Below, piece after piece: positions 24,653 through 35,870 of a DNA stretch of 53,221 nt. Source of the stretch: Bradyrhizobium hipponense (GTDB lineage Bacteria > Pseudomonadota > Alphaproteobacteria > Rhizobiales > Xanthobacteraceae); assembly GCF_008123965.1 (NCBI RefSeq), contig NZ_VSTH01000030.1:1-53221 (forward strand), written 5' to 3'. Every line of letters begins with the position of its first letter. The first letter of the stretch is position 1. The notes beneath the pieces were generated by a model. It was not told the origin of the DNA, did no database searches, and saw nothing but the letters and a program-made list of their open reading frames with translations. The translations under genes and the position numbers were made by a program.

Positions 24653-25710
24653 GAAACAGCCTCCTGCGCGGTTGGCGCGGAACTAAGCGCACCTCCGTCG
24701 CGGTTGAGCATCTGATTGATCTTGTTCAGGAGATCGAATTTGACCATTTCATAGCCAACATCGATTGCATAGGCAAAGCCTTCGGCGTTGGTTCCGCCGT
24801 GGCTCTTGACCACCACTCCGTTCAATCCCAGGAACACACCGCCATTCGACTTGTTGGGGTCCATTCTCTCACGCAGGGTCTGGAAGGCGCGGCGTGCAAA
24901 GAGATAGCCGATCCTCGACATCCAGCTCCGCCGCATCTCGTCACGGAGCAATGCCGCGATCTGCCGCGCGGTTCCCTCGGCGGCCTTGAGCGCGATGTTG
25001 CCGTTGAAGCCCTCGGTCACGATAACGTCGGCCAGCCCCTTGCTGATGCCGTCGCCCTCGACGAAGCCGATGTAGTCGAGTTGTGGCAGGTTCATCGCGC
25101 GCAGGATTTCCGCGGCCTCACGAATCTCCTCGTGACCCTTGATCTCCTCGACGCCGATATTGAGGAGTCCGACCGTAGGACGCGGCTTGTTGAACAACAC
25201 GCTCGCCATCGCCGCGCCCATCACGGCCAGCGACACCAGATGGTGCGCATCGCCGCCGATGGTGGCGCCTAGGTCGAGCACGACGGTATCACCGCGCATG
25301 GTTGGCCACACCGCGGTGATCGCCGGGCGGTCGACGCCCGGCAGCGTGCGCAGGTGAAAGCGTGCCATCGCCATCAGCGCGCCGGTATTGCCGGCCGAGA
25401 TTGCGACATCCGCCTCGCCCTTCTTCACCGCGTCGATCGCGAGCCACATCGAGGAGGTCTTGCGGCCGCGCCGCAGCGCCTGGCTCGGCTTGTCCTCCAT
25501 GCTGACGGCAACGTCGGTATGGACGATCCTGGAGGCGGCCTTGAGCGCGGGGTGCTTCTCGAGCTCGGGCTCGATCTTGGCGCGGTCGCCGACCAGCACG
25601 AATTCGGTCTCGCGGTGCCTGCCGAGCGAGATGGCGGCGCCTGGAATGACCACGGCGGCGCCGACATCGCCCCCCATGGCGTCAAGCGCGATGCGAACCT
25701 TACTTGGCAT
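24649..25710 (-). CDS. plsX: Phosphate acyltransferase
   Basis: A 353-residue PlsX, which converts acyl-ACP to acyl-phosphate for phospholipid synthesis. It starts [21 protein letters not shown] and contains [59 protein letters not shown] and [23 protein letters not shown] at 25710 with AGGA upstream was chosen over 25746. It overlaps fabH by 4 bases in a plsX-fabH operon. Unlike many bacteria, rpmF is not between the YceD gene and plsX here. Confidence 0.95.
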   Translation of the reverse strand: MPSKVRIALDAMGGDVGAAVVIPGAAISLGRHRETEFVLVGDRAKIEPELEKHPALKAASRIVHTDVAVSMEDKPSQALRRGRKTSSMWLAIDAVKKGEADVAISAGNTGALMAMARFHLRTLPGVDRPAITAVWPTMRGDTVVLDLGATIGGDAHHLVSLAVMGAAMASVLFNKPRPTVGLLNIGVEEIKGHEEIREAAEILRAMNLPQLDYIGFVEGDGISKGLADVIVTEGFNGNIALKAAEGTARQIAALLRDEMRRSWMSRIGYLFARRAFQTLRERMDPNKSNGGVFLGLNGVVVKSHGGTNAEGFAYAIDVGYEMVKFDLLNKINQMLNRDGGALSSAPTAQEAVS

Positions 25711-26009
25711 AAAAGTCCTGGAAACCTGGTCTGGTGCGGTCGTCAACTAGCGGGACCGCGAAATGGATTCGCCATGGATATGGCGATCGGCGAAGCGCCA
25801 CGCTGCGCCCCGACCGGGGCGCGACAATAGCGTTTTGTCATCCCGAAACAACCTCTTGCCCCCAGCCTTTTGCATTTGGGGCGATCCGGCTCAAGATGCC
25901 AGAATTGCGACAAAGCTGATGTAAATCAAGCGGATAAGCCACTCTCTCAAACCATCCAGGCAAACGCTTCGCGTTCCGTCGCAGAAACGACCTCGCACAG
26001 GATGGCCGC
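25711..26009. other. Region upstream of plsX
   Basis: About 300 bases between the plsX start and the YceD/DUF177 stop, both genes on the minus strand. It presumably carries the plsX promoter. I see no strong hairpin, RNA gene or small open frame with a ribosome binding site. Confidence 0.4.
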
Positions 26010-26573
26010 CTATTCGTCTTTCTTCTTGTCCTGGAGCGCTTTTAGCACCGCAAACGGATGATCACCGGGATCGGAGGTCGTGACCTCAGCCTCGAACACC
26101 GCGCCGGACTTGCGCGGATAGGGATCGATCGCCAGGAACAGCGCATCGGTGGCGAGCCGGCCAAGATCGATGATGCCGCCAACGATCGCCTCCGGCGGAT
26201 CGGCAATTTCGGGCGGCTCCTCGTTATCCTGCCCCTCCTCGATCAGGTCGGCCAGCCGCCGCACCTCGGCCTCAGGCGCGAACATCAGGTCGATCTCCTC
26301 GTCGATCTCGTTCTCGATCGGATCGAGCGTCACCACGCAGGTCTGGCCGACTCGGGCCCGCGCGTAGCCCGTGACATGGACACGGCCTCCGCTTTTCGGC
26401 GTGACGTCGAAGGCCGCCTGGGCGGACAGGATCTCGCGCAGCCCGGCGAGTTCAGCCATCGCCTGCCGCTCGGCAGCGGAAGCCTCAAGCTTGCGATGCA
26501 GGCCTGTGTCGGGGACGTGCGCGACGGTAATGGGGACCCGCCAAGGGTCTGGTCCGGCAGTGGGTCGGCTCAT
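26010..26573 (-). CDS. YceD/DUF177 family protein
   Basis: A 187-residue DUF177 protein. The family core is GGRVHVTGYARARVGQTCVVTLDPIENEI, followed by an acidic stretch EIDLMFAPEAEVR and the C-terminal PYPRKSGAVFE-like segment (FLAIDPYPRKSGAVF). In other bacteria and plastids this family is tied to 23S rRNA accumulation and often lies next to rpmF-plsX; here the plsX neighbourhood is kept. Its ATG overlaps the stop of the ubiquinol-cytochrome c chaperone gene by 4 bases (ATGA), indicating co-translation. Confidence 0.88.
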   Translation of the reverse strand: MSRPTAGPDPWRVPITVAHVPDTGLHRKLEASAAERQAMAELAGLREILSAQAAFDVTPKSGGRVHVTGYARARVGQTCVVTLDPIENEIDEEIDLMFAPEAEVRRLADLIEEGQDNEEPPEIADPPEAIVGGIIDLGRLATDALFLAIDPYPRKSGAVFEAEVTTSDPGDHPFAVLKALQDKKKDE

Positions 26574-27121
26574 GGCGTGACATCCTCGGGAAGCGCCGGT
26601 GGAAACACAAAGGTGGCGTCCAGAAGCGCCGCCTCACTGGTCCGGGCCAAATCGGCCGCCGTTGCCTGGGCGTAAGCCGACAGCTGCCGCGCCTGATCCA
26701 TTCCAGCACCGTTCAAGATATTCTTGCAGATGGCGGATGCCAGCGCCTCGCCGCCATCCTCCATCGCCTCGTCATAGGCCTTCGCCCGGCCGTAAAAGGC
26801 CTCGCCGAAGGCCCGCATCCGCTTCGGCACGCTTTGGTCGCCAACCCCCATCTCGCGCAGATTGTCGTCCATGTCCTCGCAAAAGCGGTCGAACAGCGCC
26901 TGTGACAGCTCCGCGCCGCCCGAAACAGTGCGCAGGCGTCGCAGCAACAGCCACAAATGCAGCAGCAACAGGTCGAAACGCCCATTAACCGTATCGGGCA
27001 CGCCCAAGTCGCGGTAAAATATGGGTTCTCGCGCCTGCGTCACGATCATGCCATAGATGGCCTCAATGGTGCCGCGCGGGGCGAGCCGGGGTTTCCTGAA
27101 GTGATTGAACGGCCAAAGCAT
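26570..27121 (-). CDS. Ubiquinol-cytochrome c chaperone (CBP3 family)
   Basis: A 183-residue member of the CBP3/UQCC family, which assists assembly of cytochrome b in the bc1 complex. Typical features: YGMIVTQAREPIFYRDLGVPDT, NGRFDLLLLHLWLLLRRL, and FCEDMDDNLREMGVGDQSVPKRMR followed by FGEAFYGRAKAYDEAM. ATG at 27121 starts MLWPFNHFRK; an upstream extension to 27220 is unsupported. It is divergent from the BamE-like lipoprotein gene (98 bases) and overlaps the DUF177 gene. Confidence 0.9.
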   Translation of the reverse strand: MLWPFNHFRKPRLAPRGTIEAIYGMIVTQAREPIFYRDLGVPDTVNGRFDLLLLHLWLLLRRLRTVSGGAELSQALFDRFCEDMDDNLREMGVGDQSVPKRMRAFGEAFYGRAKAYDEAMEDGGEALASAICKNILNGAGMDQARQLSAYAQATAADLARTSEAALLDATFVFPPALPEDVTP

Positions 27122-27219
27122 TGTGGTTTCCGCAAGCGGGCGCGCGCGTGTTGCATTCAGAGCCTCCGCCCGGTACTTCAGCGCCTCGCGCGACGCAAGG
27201 GGACGGAATCGGTTCCGCA

Positions 27220-27696
27220 ATGACGATAGCTAATCAAAACAGCCTGCGCGCGCACAAGCAGCGCGGCATTCTTGCGTGCTGGCGCATGGTCGTGGCCGCA
27301 GCCGTGATCGGGACGGCGCTCGCCGGGTGCACCGGCGAGCAATTCCAGAAGGGCTACATCCTGCCGGCCGGCGCGCTCGAGCAGATCCCGATCGGCGCGA
27401 GCCAGGACCAGGTGCTGATCGTGATGGGCACGCCCTCCACCGTCGCGACACTCGACGGCGAGGTGTTTTACTACATCTCGCAGCGCTCGGAGCGCATGGT
27501 GGCCTTCATGAACCAGAAGGTGGTCGACCAGCGGGTCATCGCGATCTATTTCGACAAGAACCGGCGCGTGCGCCGGCTTGCGAATTACGGCCTCCAGGAC
27601 GGCAAGATCTTCGACTTCATTAGCCGGACGACGCCAACGTCTGGCCAGGAGATGAGTTACCTCACACCCATCTTCAAGCTGCTCAGCTTTAACTGA
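27220..27696 (+). CDS. BamE/OmlA-like outer-membrane lipoprotein
   Basis: A 158-residue lipoprotein. The signal sequence (ACWRMVVAAAVIGTALAGC) ends in a lipobox LAGC, and the mature part carries the SmpA/OmlA domain: LPAGALEQIPIGASQDQVLIVMGTPSTV and EVFYYISQRSERM. BamE stabilises the BAM beta-barrel assembly complex. ATG at 27220 is used because it places the signal peptide properly. Divergent from the bc1 chaperone gene. Confidence 0.9.
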   Translation: MTIANQNSLRAHKQRGILACWRMVVAAAVIGTALAGCTGEQFQKGYILPAGALEQIPIGASQDQVLIVMGTPSTVATLDGEVFYYISQRSERMVAFMNQKVVDQRVIAIYFDKNRRVRRLANYGLQDGKIFDFISRTTPTSGQEMSYLTPIFKLLSFN

Positions 27697-27794
27697 GCCT
27701 TCAGCCTGCGGCGTCGTGCCGCCCCGCGCGACTTGCCGTCGCACGTCGCCTTCCCTACGCTCGGCTGCAAAGCAAGAAGCTGGGGAGTGGATTC

Positions 27795-28796
27795 GTGCCC
27801 AAAACTTTGATGTCCCGTCGTCGCATACTCACTGGCGTTGCCGGCCTTTCCGCCGCAGCCATCCTGCCGCGCACGAGTCTTGCCGACTGGAAGCCCACCG
27901 AGAACGTGCGCATCGTCGTGCCAGCCGCGGCCGGCGGCTCGACTGACGTGATGGGCCGGCTGCTGGCCGCCCATCTGCAAACTGCCTGGGGACAATCCGC
28001 CGTCGTGGAAAACCGCTCCGGCGGCGGCGGCACGATCGGCACGGCGGAGGTAGTCCGCGCCAAGCCTGACGGGCACACCATCCTGATCGGCAATCCCGGT
28101 CCGAATGCGATCGCCTACAGCATCTTCAAGAACCTGAACTACAAGCAGGACCAGCTCCAGCCGGTCTCCAACATGATCCGGATCCCGAACATCGTCTCGG
28201 CGCATCCGAAGACCGGCATCAAGTCGATCGCTGAGCTGATCGCCTTCCTCAAGGCCAACCCGGACAAGCTCAGCTACGCCTCCTCTGGGGTCGGCCAAAG
28301 CCCTCACCTCACCGGCGCCTGGTTCTTGCAGCTCACCGGGCTGAAGATGACGCACATTCCATTCCGCGGCGCCGGCCCGGCGCTCCAGGCCGCGCTGGCC
28401 GGCGACATCCAGATCCTGTTCGACAATCTCTATCCGAGCCTGCCGCAGGTGCAGAACGGCACGCTCAACGGCCTCTGCGTCACCACGCCGGAGCGCAGCG
28501 ACCTCGCGCCGAACCTGCCGACCATGCGCGAGAGCGCGCCGGAACTGGCCAAATTCGACGTGTCATCATGGTTCGCCGTGTTCCTGCCGAAGGGCGTCCC
28601 CGCTCCGGTCCTCGAAGCGCTGAACCTCCAGGTCAAGGCGATGCTCGAGCGCGACGACATCAAGAAGAACATCCTCGCGATGGGCGCCCGCGCCGACTAC
28701 GGCACCCCGCAGCAGTTTTCCGACTTCCTCGATGCCGAGACGAAGAAGTTCGCCGGCATCATCCAGAAGGAAGGGCTGCAGATGGATGTGCAGTAG
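27795..28796 (+). CDS. Tripartite tricarboxylate transporter (Bug/TctC) substrate-binding protein
   Basis: A 333-residue periplasmic solute-binding protein of the Bug family. The N-terminus SRRRILTGVAGLSAAAILP resembles a Tat signal. The mature domain has IVVPAAAGGSTDVMGRLLA, VVENRSGGGGTIGTAEVVRAKPDGHT and YASSGVGQSPHLTGAWF, all typical. GTG at 27795 has GGGGAG upstream; ATG 27810 is an alternative. No TctA/TctB membrane genes are adjacent, so it is an orphan binding protein, which is common in this family. Confidence 0.9.
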   Translation: MPKTLMSRRRILTGVAGLSAAAILPRTSLADWKPTENVRIVVPAAAGGSTDVMGRLLAAHLQTAWGQSAVVENRSGGGGTIGTAEVVRAKPDGHTILIGNPGPNAIAYSIFKNLNYKQDQLQPVSNMIRIPNIVSAHPKTGIKSIAELIAFLKANPDKLSYASSGVGQSPHLTGAWFLQLTGLKMTHIPFRGAGPALQAALAGDIQILFDNLYPSLPQVQNGTLNGLCVTTPERSDLAPNLPTMRESAPELAKFDVSSWFAVFLPKGVPAPVLEALNLQVKAMLERDDIKKNILAMGARADYGTPQQFSDFLDAETKKFAGIIQKEGLQMDVQ

Positions 28797-28826
28797 GCGA
28801 CTGCGCGAACGCTAAACCACGACCTC

Positions 28827-28906
28827 CGTCATTGCGAGCGCAGCGAAGCAATCCAGACTGCCTCCGCGGAAAGACACTGGATTGCTTCGCTACGCTCGCA
28901 ACGACG
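28827..28906. repeat. 80-base palindromic repeat, family B (copy 1)
   Basis: A near-perfect palindrome with arms CGTCATTGCGAGCGCAGCGA (onward to CAATCCAG) at 28827-28856 and its imperfect complement at 28877-28906. A second copy of identical length lies at 45434-45513. Both lie just after stop codons, consistent with a REP-like intergenic element that may stabilise or end transcripts. Confidence 0.85.
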
Positions 28907-28933
28907 TGGTGAGAGATCACAGCCCGTCAAACA

Positions 28934-28968
28934 AAAACCCCGCGGCTTGCGCCGCGGGGTTTTGTCTT
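28934..28968 (-). terminator. Rho-independent terminator of hppA
   Basis: Stem CCCCGCGGC / GCCGCGGGG with a short TTGC loop, flanked by a run of A before and TTTTG after on the plus strand, so it works in either direction. It lies about 20 bases past the hppA stop on the minus strand. Confidence 0.88.
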
Positions 28969-28984
28969 GAACGTGCTTCGCCGC

Positions 28985-31105
<2,121 letters not shown>

Positions 31106-31188
31106 GTGATTTTTTGCCTCAGATCCCTTGATGTACCCCCGGCGCCTTTTATTGTCCGTCGTGCGGTGCGGCGCCTTTATGTTGAACA

Positions 31189-31217
31189 GGGCCGCCCCCT
31201 ACCCGAAGGGGCGGCCC
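31189..31217 (-). terminator. Hairpin between thiL and hppA
   Basis: A perfect 10-base stem GGGCCGCCCC (31189-31198) and GGGGCGGCCC (31208-31217) with a nine-base loop. It could end thiL transcripts or sit in the hppA 5' leader; there is no T-tract, so intrinsic termination would be weak. Confidence 0.4.
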
Positions 31218-31327
31218 TGATCGGTCGCAAGCTTGCCAAAATCAGAATGCGGGCGCAACGCCGTAAGCGGCCGAAAAAGCCGATCTCGGCAGGTATTTAG
31301 GGCGCGAGTGCCGGATTTGAGCGATTC

Positions 31328-32368
31328 CTAGAAGTGGCTGTACGAGAGCCGCTTCAAGGCCAGTTCCTTGCCCTGCCCGTCCAGGAAGCGTGGACGCTCA
31401 CCGCCTTCGACGATCGTGCCGATTGCAGTGACGCCGATGCCGACCGCCTGCCCCGCGGCGATCAGGGCGCCGCATTGCGCCGGCGGAACGGTGCACAGCA
31501 CCTCATAGTCGTCGCCGCCGGCCAGCAGCGTCTCAACGCAAACAGCGTTGCGCGCGACCAGGCTTGCCGCAGCAGCCGAGAGTGGCACACTTGCTACGTC
31601 CACTGCGGCCGAGACGCCCGATGCCGCACAGAGTTTTGTCAGATCGCCGGCGAGCCCGTCGGAAACGTCCATCGCAGCCGTCGCGTGGTTGCGCACGGCC
31701 TGCGCCAGCACGTTGCGTGGCTGCGGCACGCGATAGCGCGAGACCAGCATCTCCCGCGCATGCGGGTCGGAGGCGAGTGCTGCAGCCACCGCACCGCCCG
31801 TGAGCACGTCGAGGCCGAGCGCGGCATCGCCGATCGTGCCTGTCACCAGGATGCGGTCGCCCGGCCTTGCGCCAGTGCGGCCGACCATCCGCCCGTGGGG
31901 TACGCGGCCGAAGGCGGTGATCGAGATCATCTGCGGTCCCGGCGTCGACACCGTGTCGCCACCAAGCAGCGGGCATCCGAAGGTCCTGGCATCCTCGCCC
32001 AGCGCGTCCGCGAACGGACTGAGCCAGGCGTCCTCCGTGCTGCGCAACGCCAGCGTCAGCACGAAGCCGGCGGGCACGGCGCCCTTGGCGGCAAGATCGG
32101 ACAAATTCACCCGCAGCGCCTTGCGCGCGATGGTCTCGGGCGGATCACCGGCAAGATAATGCACACCCTCGACCACGGCATCGGTGGTGACAATGATGTC
32201 CTCGCCGAGCGATCGCAGGATGGCGGCGTCGTCGACCAGCCCCAACGCGCCGGGATCAGTCGCCAGCGGCTTGAAATAGCGCGCGATGAGGGAGTCTTCG
32301 CCGGAGATCTGTCTTTGATCCTGTGTCACGGCAGCTGACCCGTCATCCCTGCGCAATGGCGAAGCCAT
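31328..32368 (-). CDS. thiL: Thiamine-monophosphate kinase
   Basis: A ThiL of up to 346 residues that phosphorylates thiamine monophosphate to the cofactor TPP. Motifs: SGEDSLIARYFKPL, LVDDAAILR, TTDAVVEGVHYLAGDPPETIARKALRVNLSDLAAKGA, GGDTVSTPG and DVSDGLAGDL. The annotated ATG (32368) overlaps a palindromic repeat and has a weak ribosome site; GTG at 32329 would start 13 residues later, close to the usual family start, and may be the true one. It follows nusB in the conserved nusB-thiL order. Confidence 0.93.
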   Translation of the reverse strand: MASPLRRDDGSAAVTQDQRQISGEDSLIARYFKPLATDPGALGLVDDAAILRSLGEDIIVTTDAVVEGVHYLAGDPPETIARKALRVNLSDLAAKGAVPAGFVLTLALRSTEDAWLSPFADALGEDARTFGCPLLGGDTVSTPGPQMISITAFGRVPHGRMVGRTGARPGDRILVTGTIGDAALGLDVLTGGAVAAALASDPHAREMLVSRYRVPQPRNVLAQAVRNHATAAMDVSDGLAGDLTKLCAASGVSAAVDVASVPLSAAAASLVARNAVCVETLLAGGDDYEVLCTVPPAQCGALIAAGQAVGIGVTAIGTIVEGGERPRFLDGQGKELALKRLSYSHF

Positions 32369-32376
32369 TCTCGCTG

Positions 32377-32476
32377 GAGGTGCGAGCCCTTGCGAGCCTC
32401 GAAGGATGCACGGCCGAGGCGCAACCTTAGCGGCACGCCGTCGTCCTTCGAGGCCTCCGCTTCGCTACGGCACCTC
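32377..32476. repeat. Palindromic intergenic repeat, family D
   Basis: A 100-base element between nusB and thiL with nested inverted repeats: outer GAGGTGC (32377-32383) / GCACCTC (32470-32476) and inner perfect GCCTCGAAGGA (32396-32406) / TCCTTCGAGGC (32444-32454). It sits within an otherwise tight gene string. No second copy is in this window. Confidence 0.75.
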
Positions 32477-32511
32477 AGGATGACGGCTACGGCCAAAGTC
32501 ATCGTCTCGCC

Positions 32512-33009
32512 CTACCCCCGCCCGAACTCGTCACCGCGAAACTGGCGGCCGATCTGGTCGAGCACCGCGTTCACCATGCCGGTCTCCTCACGGTCGACGA
32601 AGGCGTTGGCGACGTCAACATATTCGGAGACGATGACCCGGCCCGGCACGTCCTTGCGGTGCTCCAGTTCATAGGCCCCTGCCCGCAGCACCGCGCGCAA
32701 AATCGCCTCGATGCGCTTCAGCGGCCACCCCTTCGACAGCGCCTCGTCGATCAGGGGATCGAGCTTCTTCTGGTCGCGCACCACCCCCGAGACGACGTCG
32801 CGGAAGAAGGCCGCTTCCGCCGGCAGATAAGTGTCGCCCTCGACCTCGTTGCCGAGCCAGTGGCTCTCGAACTCTGCAAATATGTCGTTGATGCCGGCGC
32901 CCCCGATATCCATCTGGTACAGCGCCTGCACGGCCGCGAGCCGCGCCGCACCGCGCCGGTTCGCCTTTTTCTCTGCGCCAGCCGGCGGCTTTTTGCTGTT
33001 GTCGACCAT
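32512..33009 (-). CDS. nusB: Transcription antitermination factor NusB
   Basis: A 165-residue NusB that binds boxA RNA with NusE for rRNA antitermination. It has a Lys-rich start, then RRGAARLAAVQALYQMDIGG, YEL-type helix LRAGAYELEHRKDVPGRVIVSEYVDVANAFVDREETGMVNAVLDQI. ATG at 33009 lies just inside the ribH stop (33012), so the two are translationally close; a TTG at 33015 was not used. It completes the rib operon order ribD-ribE-ribH-nusB. Confidence 0.95.
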   Translation of the reverse strand: MVDNSKKPPAGAEKKANRRGAARLAAVQALYQMDIGGAGINDIFAEFESHWLGNEVEGDTYLPAEAAFFRDVVSGVVRDQKKLDPLIDEALSKGWPLKRIEAILRAVLRAGAYELEHRKDVPGRVIVSEYVDVANAFVDREETGMVNAVLDQIGRQFRGDEFGRG

Positions 33010-33011
33010 GA

Positions 33012-33503
33012 TCAAACCCGCGCCAGCCGGCGCTTGATGCGCAGCATCGCAAGTGCCGCGCGTGCGGCATCGCCGCCCTTGTCGAGCTCGCTGGCGCGCG
33101 CCCGCGCCCAGGCCTGCGCCTCGGTGTTGACGGTGAGGATGCCGTTGCCGAGCGGCAGTTTTCGCGACACCGCGAGGTCCATCAGCGCGCGGGAGGATTC
33201 CTCCGAAACGATCTCGAAATGAATGGTGTCGCCGCGGATCACGCAGCCAAGTGCGATCACCGCGTCATAAGGCTTGCCGCTCGCCGCCGCGGCATCGATC
33301 GCGATCGCGACCGCCGCTGGAATCTCCAGCGCGCCGGGAACCGTGATGACGTCGTGCGTCAGCCCGGCCGCCTTCAGCTCGGCCACCGCACCGTCCAGCA
33401 GCGCGTCCTGGAGGTCGTCATAGAACCGCGCCTCGACTATCAGCGCGCGCGCGCCGGAAATGTCGGTCTGGTCCTTCAGGGGTGCGCGCCGCGCGTCTGC
33501 CAT
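33012..33503 (-). CDS. ribH: 6,7-dimethyl-8-ribityllumazine synthase
   Basis: A 163-residue lumazine synthase, the penultimate step of riboflavin synthesis. Motifs: [57 protein letters not shown] and [19 protein letters not shown]. Start is ATG 33503. It is separated from ribE by about 115 bases holding a degraded family C repeat, so it may have its own promoter, and is followed immediately by nusB. Confidence 0.95.
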   Translation of the reverse strand: MADARRAPLKDQTDISGARALIVEARFYDDLQDALLDGAVAELKAAGLTHDVITVPGALEIPAAVAIAIDAAAASGKPYDAVIALGCVIRGDTIHFEIVSEESSRALMDLAVSRKLPLGNGILTVNTEAQAWARARASELDKGGDAARAALAMLRIKRRLARV

Positions 33504-33518
33504 CGTTCAACCTTACTT

Positions 33519-33605
33519 TGTCATTGCCGGGCTTGACCCAGCAATCCATCGGGCTAAGCACCTCTTAAGAGCATGGATGCGCCGGTCAAGCCCGCGCACG
33601 ACGAA
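33519..33605. repeat. Degraded palindromic repeat, family C (copy 3)
   Basis: Between ribE and ribH. It retains TGCCGGGCTTGACCCAGCA at the left and GCGCCGGTCAAGCCCGCGC at the right, the same core words as the copies at 5271-5396 and 42551-42666, but with mismatched stems. Confidence 0.5.
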
Positions 33606-33617
33606 CTTTCTGCGCCA

Positions 33618-34226
33618 TCACTTCATTTCCGTCAGCCGCGCCGCGTAGCGGGCCATCAGGTCGACCTCGATATTGATCTCGGCACCTGCCTTCCAGCCAC
33701 CGATCGTTGTGACGGTCAGCGTGTGCGGGATAATCAGCACCGAAAAGGTCACGTCTTTCACCGTATTGATCGTCAGCGACACGCCGTCGAGCGTGATCGA
33801 GCCCTTGGTCGCAATGAACCGCGCCAGCTCCCGCGTGGTGGAGAGCTCGAACCGCGCCATGTCGGGCAAATCTTCGCGGCTGATGATAGTCGCGATCCCA
33901 TCGGCATGCCCAGCGACAATATGGCCACCGAGTTCGTCGCCGATCTTCAGCGCGCGCTCGAGATTGAGCTTGGTGCCCACCTTCCAGTGCTTCGCGGTCG
34001 TCAGCGCCAGCGTCTCGGCCGCGGCATCGACGTCGAACCAGGTTCTGTCGCTGTCCACGCCCGAGGCAACCACCGTCAGGCAGACGCCGTTGCAAGCGAT
34101 CGAGGCGCCGTCGGCGATGGTGGCCTGATCATAACGGCAGGCGATGCGCAGCCGGTGCAACTGGCCCTGCGCCGTCGGCGTAAAGCCGACGATCTCGCCG
34201 ATATCGGTGACAATGCCGGTAAACAT
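33618..34226 (-). CDS. ribE: Riboflavin synthase (alpha chain)
   Basis: A 202-residue riboflavin synthase that dismutates two lumazines into riboflavin. The start MFTGIVTDIGEIVGF is diagnostic; two lumazine-binding repeats follow, with DGASIACNGVCLTVV and IATKGSITLDGVSLTINTV. ATG 34226 sits one base after the ribD stop, a tight coupling. Symbol note: this gene is ribE in the Gram-negative naming. Confidence 0.95.
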   Translation of the reverse strand: MFTGIVTDIGEIVGFTPTAQGQLHRLRIACRYDQATIADGASIACNGVCLTVVASGVDSDRTWFDVDAAAETLALTTAKHWKVGTKLNLERALKIGDELGGHIVAGHADGIATIISREDLPDMARFELSTTRELARFIATKGSITLDGVSLTINTVKDVTFSVLIIPHTLTVTTIGGWKAGAEINIEVDLMARYAARLTEMK

Positions 34227-34227
34227 G

Positions 34228-35376
34228 TTAGGCGCGCTCATAGACGGTGAGGGTATCGTGGTCGAATGTCTCGCTAGCATGAACGCGGAAGCCCTGCGAC
34301 TGCGTGATTTTCGACAGGGGCAATGCATCGAGCGCATCCACGCCGTCGCTGCCCACCTCTTGCGTTCCGCGGAACAGCCAGATCTCGTCAACCAGGTCGG
34401 CGGCCACAAATGACGCGGCAACGCGGCTGCCGCCCTCGACCATCAACCGCCTGATGCCCTTCTCGGCGAGCGCATGCAGCACGGCGGCAAGATCGAGCCC
34501 GGATGCGTGCCCCCGCGGCACGCGGATGACCTGCGCGCCGGCAGCGCCGAGCCGCATCGCCGCTGCGGCTTCGGCGAGCTCGGAGCCCACTACCCAGAGC
34601 GGCGTCTCGCGCGCGGTACGCACCAGCTGGCTCGATGCCGGAATGCGCAGGCTCTGGTCGAGCACCACTCGCACCGGCGAGCGCGCCGCCATCCCGGGCA
34701 GGCGGCAGGTGAGCTGCGGATCATCCGCCAGCACCGTGCCGATGCCGACGAGGATGGCGTCACTCTGCGCGCGCAACAGATGCACGCGATTGCGCGCGGC
34801 TTCACCCGTGATTGCGGCCGGCTTGCCGCCGGCGGCGCCGATCTTGCCGTCGGGCGAAACCGCGAGCTTGAGGATTACATGCGGGCGCTTGTCGCGGACA
34901 CGGCGGAAATGCCCGGCATGATCGAACGCGGCCTCCGCCGCGCACAGGCCCACATCCACCGTGATACCGGCGGCGCGCAAGCGCGCATGGCCCTGCCCCG
35001 CCACTTCCGGATTGGGATCCTCGATCGCCGCCACCACGCGCTTGATGCCGGCTGCGATCACCGCATCGGCGCATGGCGGCGACTTGCCGAAATGCGAGCA
35101 CGGCTCGAGCGTGACATAGAGCGTCGCGCCGCGCGCCGCCTCTCCGGCCCGCCGCAGCGCCTCAGGTTCGGCATGCGGCCGCCCGCCTGCTTGAGTCCAG
35201 CCGCGGCCCAGGATCACCCCGTCCTTGACGATGACGGCGCCGACGGCCGGATTAGGCGAGGTGCGCCCCTGCCCGCGCCGTCCCAGCGCGAGCGCAAGCT
35301 GCATGAAGCGACGATCGGCATCCTTGGACTCGCGGGCCTTCTGCGCGAACTGATCTTCCAGGATCCGGAAGATCAT
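34228..35376 (-). CDS. ribD: Bifunctional riboflavin deaminase/reductase
   Basis: A 382-residue bifunctional enzyme for the second and third steps of riboflavin synthesis. The deaminase domain has [15 protein letters not shown], the zinc site [11 protein letters not shown] and [18 protein letters not shown] (PCxxxxxxxxC). The reductase domain has [38 protein letters not shown] and [13 protein letters not shown]. It overlaps the nrdR stop by 4 bases and directly precedes ribE. Start ATG 35376. Confidence 0.96.
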   Translation of the reverse strand: MIFRILEDQFAQKARESKDADRRFMQLALALGRRGQGRTSPNPAVGAVIVKDGVILGRGWTQAGGRPHAEPEALRRAGEAARGATLYVTLEPCSHFGKSPPCADAVIAAGIKRVVAAIEDPNPEVAGQGHARLRAAGITVDVGLCAAEAAFDHAGHFRRVRDKRPHVILKLAVSPDGKIGAAGGKPAAITGEAARNRVHLLRAQSDAILVGIGTVLADDPQLTCRLPGMAARSPVRVVLDQSLRIPASSQLVRTARETPLWVVGSELAEAAAAMRLGAAGAQVIRVPRGHASGLDLAAVLHALAEKGIRRLMVEGGSRVAASFVAADLVDEIWLFRGTQEVGSDGVDALDALPLSKITQSQGFRVHASETFDHDTLTVYERA

Positions 35377-35855
35377 TTGCGGATCGCGGCGAGCCGCGCT
35401 TCCTCCTCGCCGGAAAGCTCGCCGAGCACGTCGGCGAAATCCTTGGCCTCGCGGAAATTGCGGTAGACCGAGGCGAAACGCACATAGGCGACGTCATCGA
35501 GCGTGCGCAGATGCTCCATCACGGTCTCGCCGATCACCTCGGAGGAGATTTCGGCTTCGCCCCCGGTCTCGAGCTCGCGCACGATGGTGGAGACCATCTT
35601 CTCCACCCGCTCCGGCTCGACCTGCCGCTTGCGCAAGCTGATCGACACCGAGCGCATCAGCTTGTCGCGATCGAACGGCACGCGGCGGCCGTTGCGCTTG
35701 ATCACAGTGAGCTCGCGCAGCTGCACGCGCTCGAAAGTGGTGAAGCGGAAATTGCAGGCGACGCACACGCGCCGCCTGCGGATCACGGAAGAGTCCTCGG
35801 TCGGACGCGAGTCCTTTACCTGCGTATCGAGACTGTTGCAGTTCGGACAGCGCAT
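35373..35855 (-). CDS. nrdR: Transcriptional repressor NrdR
   Basis: A 160-residue repressor of ribonucleotide reductase genes. The N-terminal zinc ribbon has [18 protein letters not shown] and [18 protein letters not shown] (two CxxC), followed by an ATP-cone ([20 protein letters not shown]). It senses dATP/ATP. It lies 15 bases after glyA and overlaps ribD, so it is in the glyA-nrdR-ribD string. Confidence 0.96.
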   Translation of the reverse strand: MRCPNCNSLDTQVKDSRPTEDSSVIRRRRVCVACNFRFTTFERVQLRELTVIKRNGRRVPFDRDKLMRSVSISLRKRQVEPERVEKMVSTIVRELETGGEAEISSEVIGETVMEHLRTLDDVAYVRFASVYRNFREAKDFADVLGELSGEEEARLAAIRK

Positions 35856-35870
35856 CCGCTTGGCCCAGCC

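Noticed and set aside
31106..31300. A 64-residue open frame upstream of hppA
   Set aside because: No ribosome site, overlaps the hairpin and probable hppA promoter, Arg-rich low-complexity.
33504..34226. FMN riboswitch before rib genes and TPP riboswitch before thiL
   Set aside because: The gaps are short or filled with repeats and show none of the conserved RFN or Thi-box sequences I can recognise.
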